Source: JAOTYV01 sp041557595 (GTDB lineage Bacteria; Pseudomonadota; Alphaproteobacteria; UBA8366). Taken from it: DNA of 17,719 nucleotides. How positions within the stretch are numbered: the first letter of the stretch is position 1; every line of letters starts with the position of its first letter. Position numbers and translations under genes: made by a program. A model generated the notes under the pieces. The model searched no databases and was not told the origin of the DNA. It worked only from the letters and a program-made list of their open reading frames with translations. Positions 14,099 to 17,719 of this stretch are shown in pieces. The stretch covers positions 1-17,719 of the forward strand of contig JBFFGE010000090.1 in the NCBI GenBank assembly GCA_041557595.1, written 5' to 3'.

Positions 14099-15220
14099 TT
14101 AACCAGCGAGAAAATCCAGCAGCAGGCGGCAGGTCGCCTCGGGCTGTTCCTGCTGGACCCAATGGCCGGCGCCGGAGACCAGGTGAACGTCTTCCATCCG
14201 CGAAAAGGCGTGCCGCTGCATTTTCTCCAGCGCGCCCGGCCTTTGATAGACGCCCCAATCCTTGTCACCGGAAATGAAGCAGGCCGGCAGGTCGATGGTC
14301 CTGCCGCCGAACAGCCGCAGCGCGTCGAGCAGCTCGTTTTCGAACCGGCAGCGGTACCAGTTGAGCCCTCCTTGCAGGCCGGTGCGCGAAAACTCCGCGG
14401 CATAGACCGCCAGTTCGGCGTCGGTCAGCCAGGTGTTTGCGGCAATTTCCGCCGGTCCCGGCATGAAATCCGCCGCCGTCTCCGCCATGGTCTGATCGGC
14501 GTTCATGATGTAGTAGGTCGGCATTTCGGCAATCGCGTCCGCCCGCCAGGCGGCCAGGGGGTGTGGATCGTTGCCCGGCCAGTCGGCGCTCTTGGCATGG
14601 AAATATCCGCGCAGGAAATCCGACATGCCTTGCGGACACGCGCACATGTCCCGGTCGGCCTGTGGCGTCGAATAGTATTTTTGGTAATGCTTCCGCGGCC
14701 GGTCCAGCGCCGCCAGATCCGCGTGAATATCCCCCAGGGCGGCTTCGCCCGGCACCGGAAATCCGGGCGGCCCGACAAAGGGTGCGCTCATCAAGACGAC
14801 CTTATCGAACAGGTCGGGCCGGATGACCGCGCAATAGGACGCCACCGACGCGCCGAAATCGTGCCCGACGACCGCGGCCGCCTTCGTCACCCCCATGGCG
14901 CCCATCAGGGCGACGACATCGCGCGTCAGGTTGACCATGTTGAACGGCCGGAGGTCCACGTCGTACCCTTGGCTCCAGCCAATAGTGCGGCCATAGCCCC
15001 GCTGATCCGGCGCGATGACGCGATACCCCGCTTCGGCCAGCGGAGCCATCACCTTGCGCCAGCTATAGGCCAGTTCCGGAAAGCCGTGCAGAAGCAGTAC
15101 GACCGGCCTGTCGGCCACATCGTCTCCGGCTTCCAGCACATGCATTCGCAGGCCGTTCACCGATTCGACGAAGCGACCGCGTATGCTCTTCGGCAGGGTA
15201 TCGTCTTGAAGGGGCTCCAT
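14099..15220 (-). CDS. Alpha/beta hydrolase, epoxide hydrolase-like
   Basis: A 373-residue alpha/beta-hydrolase-fold enzyme. HGFPE (45-49) gives the oxyanion-hole HGxP motif. The nucleophile elbow VVGHDFGAS has Asp121 rather than Ser, as in epoxide hydrolases and haloalkane dehalogenases. The probable charge-relay acid is Asp321 (SGDKDW) and the base His353 (GAGHWVQQEQP). The lid contains GGLNWYR, whose Tyr matches the ring-opening tyrosine of epoxide hydrolases, favouring epoxide hydrolysis to a diol over dehalogenation. There is no signal peptide. A GAGG lies 5 nt before the ATG at 15220. It lies 75 bp downstream of the RidA-family gene on the same strand and is probably co-transcribed. The natural substrate is unknown. 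Confidence 0.92.
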   Translation of the reverse strand: MEPLQDDTLPKSIRGRFVESVNGLRMHVLEAGDDVADRPVVLLLHGFPELAYSWRKVMAPLAEAGYRVIAPDQRGYGRTIGWSQGYDVDLRPFNMVNLTRDVVALMGAMGVTKAAAVVGHDFGASVASYCAVIRPDLFDKVVLMSAPFVGPPGFPVPGEAALGDIHADLAALDRPRKHYQKYYSTPQADRDMCACPQGMSDFLRGYFHAKSADWPGNDPHPLAAWRADAIAEMPTYYIMNADQTMAETAADFMPGPAEIAANTWLTDAELAVYAAEFSRTGLQGGLNWYRCRFENELLDALRLFGGRTIDLPACFISGDKDWGVYQRPGALEKMQRHAFSRMEDVHLVSGAGHWVQQEQPEATCRLLLDFLAG

Positions 15221-15295
15221 CGCTACCTCAACCTTCCGCTCGCGCTGTCTCTCGAAGAGAAACCTAGCATCCTATGAGCATCCAAACCGACCGCG

Positions 15296-15676
15296 TCAGT
15301 CCGCGGCCAGCGCAATACAGGAGAACCCGACCATCGCCTCCGTCGGGACGCCGAAACGAGCGGTATGGCGCGCCGGCAGCCCGTCCGGAAAGTGCTTCAC
15401 GTATTCTTCATTGCAGGCGGCGTAATTCGCGGGGTCTGTAATCAACATCGTCACCTGCACAACACGCTGAAGCGAGCTGCCTTGCTCGCGCAAAATCCGG
15501 TCAATGAAGGTGAGCGCGTTTCGAACCTGCTCCGCCGCGGTCGCGCCGCGCTCGATACCCCGCGCGGGATCGTGCGGCGCCGAATGCCCGGAAACGAATA
15601 TCAGGCCGGCGGCGCGTGTCGCGCGGCTAAAGGGTCGGATTGAATCCGGCTCCGGCTGTCCGATGAAATCGATCAT
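15296..15676 (-). CDS. RidA family protein (YjgF/YER057c/UK114)
   Basis: A 126-residue protein with the RidA fold; canonical members hydrolyse reactive enamine/imine intermediates as trimers in the cytosol. Landmarks are 'FSRATRAAGLIFVSGH', EQVRNALTFIDRILREQGSS, VTMLITDPANYAACNEEY and the signature LPARHTAR with Arg103, equivalent to the carboxylate-binding Arg105 of E. coli RidA. The partner glutamate near the C-terminus (IEIEAIA in E. coli) is missing: the matching stretch reads VGFSCIALA with Ser119. It therefore belongs to a divergent Rid subgroup, and imine deaminase activity should not be assumed. I start it at the ATG at 15676, which has the usual family length; an upstream in-frame start at 15778 adds non-family sequence. 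The ribosome site is weak. Confidence 0.9.
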   Translation of the reverse strand: MIDFIGQPEPDSIRPFSRATRAAGLIFVSGHSAPHDPARGIERGATAAEQVRNALTFIDRILREQGSSLQRVVQVTMLITDPANYAACNEEYVKHFPDGLPARHTARFGVPTEAMVGFSCIALAAD

Positions 15677-15739
15677 GGTGAAATGTCCGTCCGTGTTTGG
15701 TGAGAAACCCGAAGTGCGGCGCCATGTTAGCCGAGCGAC

Positions 15740-15775
15740 GCGGGATTCAATATCGTAATGCGCGCGAAATCCCGC
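15740..15775. promoter_or_regulatory. 8-bp perfect inverted repeat upstream of the RidA-family gene
   Basis: GCGGGATT (15740-15747) and AATCCCGC (15768-15775) are perfect inverted repeats with a 20-nt spacer, starting 63 bp upstream of the RidA start. They may be an operator or a leader hairpin; no T-run follows on either strand, so it is not a typical terminator. Confidence 0.3.
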
Positions 15776-15966
15776 CAAAGCGTGAACCGGAGAGGGTTAT
15801 GATGTCCGCAAATAGCCCGAGGCAAACACTGAAAGTTGGCCGCAGCTGCCTGACCGCCAATTCCCAAAATAATCTGCAGCCTGCATTACCTTTCTCTTTA
15901 TTCCTGCCGTCCAGAATGCTCTTGTCACATGAGATCACGAACACCACTTTGTGCGGTAGCGTCCGG

Positions 15967-15989
15967 TCACCGCAAAAGGCTTTTGGTGA
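15967..15989. promoter_or_regulatory. Near-perfect palindrome upstream of the HupE/UreJ-type gene
   Basis: TCACC (15967-15971) and GGTGA (15985-15989) flank AAAAGGCTTTT, giving an almost symmetrical 23-bp element broken only by an extra GC. The centre is too tight for a good RNA hairpin, so a protein-binding operator is more likely. It lies 56 bp before the start at 16046, where a metal- or stress-responsive regulator could act (inference). Confidence 0.3.
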
Positions 15990-16045
15990 GTTTCGCGACA
16001 AGTAGAGCCGTAAAAAATTAAACGCGCAGTTGAGGCAGCATCTTC

Positions 16046-16774
16046 ATGATTATGAATACAGCGGGACGTAATCGCTCACTGTTTCGCTGGATTGGCTATT
16101 TGGGCTTCCTCGTTGTCGCTGCACTCGTTTTAGGTTTAGGCGGCGCCTCGGCGCACAACGTCACTGAGGGCGACGCCGGGTATATTCAGGAGATATGGGG
16201 CGTAAAGCTCATTCCTTTCGCCTATCTCGGCGCCAAGCACATGATGACCGGTTACGATCATATCCTGTTCCTGTTCGGCGTCGTCTTCTTCCTCTACAGG
16301 ATGACGGATGTCGCCATCTATGTGAGCCTGTTCGCGCTCGGCCATTCGGTGACGATGCTTGCCGGCGTCTGGTTCGGTTGGGGAATAAACGCCTACGTCA
16401 TCGATGCCATCATCGGCCTTAGCGTGGTCTACAAGGCACTCGACAATCTTGGCGCCTACCAACGTTGGTTTGGCTTCCAGCCTAATACGAAGGCGGCCAC
16501 GCTGATTTTTGGGCTTTTCCACGGAACCGGCCTCGCTACAAAGATTCTCGACTATCGGATCGCCGGGGACGGATTGCTGCACAATCTGTTGGCCTTCAAC
16601 GTCGGCGTTGAAATTGGGCAGATCCTGGCACTTGCCGTCATCCTCATTGTCATGGGGTATTGGCGCAAGACATCGAAGTTCTTCAGCCAAGCCTACACGG
16701 CGAACGTCGTCATCATGTCCCTCGGATTCATGCTCATGGGCTATCAGATTACCGGCTACTTTGTGGCCACGTAA
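16046..16774 (+). CDS. HupE/UreJ family membrane protein
   Basis: A 242-residue integral membrane protein of the HupE/UreJ type. Characterised relatives move nickel or cobalt for hydrogenase or urease, but this subgroup is widespread without those enzymes. A hydrophobic N-terminus ending LGGASAHNVTEGD looks like a signal peptide cut after ASA, leaving His as the first mature residue, a possible metal ligand. Conserved blocks follow: KHMMTGYDHILFLFGVVFFL, FALGHSVTMLAGV, IDAIIGLSVVYKALDN, IFGLFHGTGLATKI and FNVGVEIGQILAL, spread over about six membrane segments; the His and Asp residues inside them are the likely metal path. GAGG at 16032-16035 precedes the ATG by 10 nt. It overlaps nothing and is followed 16 bp later by the anchor-protein gene. 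No hydrogenase or urease gene is in the window. Confidence 0.9.
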   Translation: MIMNTAGRNRSLFRWIGYLGFLVVAALVLGLGGASAHNVTEGDAGYIQEIWGVKLIPFAYLGAKHMMTGYDHILFLFGVVFFLYRMTDVAIYVSLFALGHSVTMLAGVWFGWGINAYVIDAIIGLSVVYKALDNLGAYQRWFGFQPNTKAATLIFGLFHGTGLATKILDYRIAGDGLLHNLLAFNVGVEIGQILALAVILIVMGYWRKTSKFFSQAYTANVVIMSLGFMLMGYQITGYFVAT

Positions 16775-16790
16775 CCGATTGGAGATACAT

Positions 16791-17414
16791 ATGTTCAACG
16801 CGGAAAAACCCAGCCTCGAAGAACTGCCGAGTTCGGCGCAACTTCTTCGATCGACCATTATCGCCGCCCTATCCGCAATCGTAATCCTCGTGACGATCGT
16901 GCTTCCGGCCGAATACGGTATCGATCCGACCGGTGCGGGCAGGATACTGGGTCTCCAGGAAATGGGCGAAATCAAGCGTCAGTTGTCGAAGGAAGCCGCG
17001 CGCGACCACGGCGCCGATTTGCGGAAAGATCCGCAACCGATGTTTATCGGCCGGGTGTTCGATGCGCTTGTAGGGGCCGCACACGCCCAGGAATCGGCGG
17101 CATGGACTGACAAGGTGAGTTTCGATCTGTCGCCAGGCGATACTCGCGAATTCAAACTAAAGATGAAAAAAGGCGACGTTGCAGAATTTCATATGGTTGT
17201 CGAGGGCGGACGTGTGAACTTCGACCTGCATGCTCACGGTAACGGGCAATCCATCACGTATAAGAAGGGTCGCGGCTCTACCGGTTTGAGAGGAGAGATT
17301 GTTGCGGCGTTCGACGGAGAACATGGATGGTTCTGGCGAAACCGTGACAAGACGGATTTAACTGTGACGGTGCAACTTCGCGGGACGTACAGCAAACTTA
17401 AAGAAAGCAATTAG
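16791..17414 (+). CDS. Single-span 'transmembrane anchor' protein, partner of the HupE/UreJ-type gene
   Basis: A 207-residue protein with a short N-terminal tail (LEELPSSAQLLRS), one membrane helix (about residues 22-38) and then the motif LPAEYGIDPTGAGRILGL, which I recall from proteins annotated 'transmembrane anchor protein' beside HupE/UreJ-type genes. After a charged linker (EMGEIKRQLSKEAARDHGAD) comes a C-terminal domain with alternating beta-like pattern (FDLSPGDTREFKLKMKKGD, VEGGRVNFDLHAHGNGQSI), probably a periplasmic beta-sandwich. His-containing segments (AEFHMVVEGG, DLHAHGNG) could bind metal. The ATG at 16791 is chosen because GGAG (16781-16784) lies 6 nt upstream and only 16 bp separate it from the previous stop; a longer frame runs back into the HupE gene and is not real. 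Its function is not established. Confidence 0.85.
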   Translation: MFNAEKPSLEELPSSAQLLRSTIIAALSAIVILVTIVLPAEYGIDPTGAGRILGLQEMGEIKRQLSKEAARDHGADLRKDPQPMFIGRVFDALVGAAHAQESAAWTDKVSFDLSPGDTREFKLKMKKGDVAEFHMVVEGGRVNFDLHAHGNGQSITYKKGRGSTGLRGEIVAAFDGEHGWFWRNRDKTDLTVTVQLRGTYSKLKESN

Positions 17415-17425
17415 CCGATTGGCGC

Positions 17426-17467
17426 TAGAGCAGCGTGCGCCCATTCCGGCGCACATAAGCTGCTCTA
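17426..17467. repeat. Bulged hairpin I (REP-like or terminator-like) after the anchor-protein gene
   Basis: TAGAGCAGC plus GTGCGCC (17426-17441) pairs with GGCGCAC (17448-17454) and GCTGCTCTA (17459-17467): 16 bp in all, with a 6-nt loop CATTCC and a 4-nt ATAA bulge on the 3' side. It begins 12 nt after the stop codon. The following ACTTTATAG is a poor T-run, so termination is possible but not clear. The TAGAGCAGC...GCTGCTCTA ends resemble palindromic intergenic elements I recall from alphaproteobacteria. Confidence 0.7.
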
Positions 17468-17480
17468 ACTTTATAGAATC

Positions 17481-17528
17481 GATCAACTTTTCTGCCTTTA
17501 ATTGATTCCAATTAAAGGCAGGTTGATC
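17481..17528. repeat. Bulged hairpin II: 20-bp stem with 4-nt loop
   Basis: GATCAAC (17481-17487), a TTTT bulge, then CTGCCTTTAATTG (17492-17504), loop ATTC, CAATTAAAGGCAG (17509-17521) and GTTGATC (17522-17528). All 20 pairs are Watson-Crick. It mirrors hairpin I, from which it is 13 bp away, with the bulge on the 5' instead of the 3' side. It looks like one half of a tandem palindromic intergenic element. Confidence 0.75.
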
Positions 17529-17554
17529 TAGCATCCGGGCTGTGGGTGCCAATC

Positions 17555-17609
17555 TCCACACGGTGACCTTCAGCCGCCAAGGGTCATGTGTGGACGGCTC
17601 CCCTTTGGC
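17555..17609. ncRNA. Possible structured RNA with two mutually exclusive foldings
   Basis: Fold A pairs TCCACAC (17555-17561) with GTGTGGA (17588-17594) and TGACC (17564-17568) with GGTCA (17582-17586). Fold B pairs AGCCG (17572-17576) with CGGCT (17595-17599), or CCAAGGG (17577-17583) with CCCTTTGG (17601-17608) with one bulged T, followed closely by GTTTTTG (17614-17620). Switching between such folds is seen in attenuators and in non-coding ends of some insertion sequences. I cannot assign a family, and the + orientation is assumed from the T-run. Confidence 0.25.
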
Positions 17610-17719
17610 AAGAGTTTTTGTGACGTTGATGCAAGACGGTCGGGTGTAGTCATGTGTTCGGCCTGTTGATGCGGCGCACATGGCCGCTGGCCCTAATGCG
17701 ATCCACGGGATCGGGTCCC

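Larger units (their letters stand above)
15677..16045. other. 369-bp divergent intergenic region, AT-richer than its surroundings
   Basis: The region between the divergent RidA and HupE/UreJ-type genes must hold both promoters. Rows 15841-16020 are about 48-50% GC against 60% or more in the enzyme genes. Open frames on both strands (for example 15697-16005 on + and 15747-16001 on -) read as non-family sequence and I do not call them. It contains the inverted repeats listed separately at 15740-15775 and 15967-15989. No clear sigma70 promoter stands out. Confidence 0.55.
17415..17719. other. 305-bp non-coding right end with stacked palindromes
   Basis: No convincing gene is visible after the anchor-protein stop. 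The stretch holds hairpin I, hairpin II and then a third structured segment (17555-17609), followed by short palindromes such as GGCC-gct-GGCC (17691-17695 region) and GATCC-acg-GGATC (17700-17712). A frame from an ATG at 17669 is still open at the edge but only 17 codons long. The end may be the boundary of a mobile element whose main part lies outside the window. Confidence 0.5.

Noticed and set aside
12025..15277. Long + strand open frames antisense to the CoA-transferase, GFA and hydrolase genes
   Set aside because: Their Arg/His/Pro-rich composition is typical of antisense frames in GC-rich DNA, while the - strand frames carry intact catalytic motifs.
15697..16005. 102-codon + strand frame and 84-codon - strand frame in the RidA/HupE spacer
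   Set aside because: There is no ribosome site or family resemblance, the two overlap each other on opposite strands, and the base composition is that of non-coding DNA.
17358..17681. 107-codon - strand frame over the right-end palindromes
   Set aside because: It runs through both hairpins and into the anchor-protein gene antisense, with no domain; more likely non-coding element sequence.
1..17719. CRISPR array, tRNA, rRNA, phage or toxin-antitoxin genes
   Set aside because: I looked for regularly spaced direct repeats, tRNA-like cloverleaf motifs and typical small-gene pairs and found none.

Overview
The window is 17.7 kb of GC-rich bacterial DNA (roughly 60-65% GC by eye) packed with catabolic enzyme genes. 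Gene content and codon use suggest an alphaproteobacterium, perhaps Rhodospirillales-like; this is an impression, not a phylogenetic result. I support 14 protein-coding genes, one strong bidirectional terminator, several palindromic elements and one likely gene remnant. I see no rRNA, tRNA, CRISPR array, recognisable transposase gene or transcription-factor gene.

Left block (1-6094): a 5'-truncated CaiB/BaiF CoA-transferase and an SMP-30/gluconolactonase-type protein run rightward. They converge on a leftward pair, an LLM-class oxidoreductase followed by an FAD-dependent fumarate-reductase-like oxidoreductase. A rightward MmgE/PrpD gene diverges from that pair.

Middle block (6241-13666): a DAACS/SDF dicarboxylate-type symporter and an SGNH/GDSL hydrolase (both +) converge on a TauD/TfdA-type Fe(II)/2-oxoglutarate dioxygenase (-). 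The dioxygenase is divergent from a ThDP enzyme of the 2-hydroxyacyl-CoA lyase/oxalyl-CoA decarboxylase family (+). That gene converges, through a perfect 13-bp terminator hairpin, on a formyl-CoA-transferase-like CaiB gene (-), which sits downstream of a GFA-family zinc protein (-). Oxygenase, acyloin-type lyase and formyl-CoA/oxalate-type CoA-transferase together suggest a C1-releasing (alpha-oxidation-like or 2-hydroxyacid) CoA pathway. This is the most interesting functional hypothesis here.

Right block (13667-17719): after a spacer holding what may be a truncated gene tail come an epoxide-hydrolase-like alpha/beta hydrolase and a RidA-family protein (both -, probably one operon). A 369-bp AT-richer spacer (about 48-50% GC in the rows counted) leads to a rightward two-gene operon: a HupE/UreJ-family membrane protein and a single-span membrane-anchored protein. 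The last 305 bp hold two unusually good bulged hairpins in tandem, followed by a structured stretch that may be the edge of a mobile element or an RNA.

Taken together the genes describe uptake and breakdown of organic acids and acyl-CoAs (CoA-transferases, MmgE/PrpD, symporter, hydrolases, flavoenzymes, dioxygenase, lyase), with a separate, probably metal-related, membrane module at the right.
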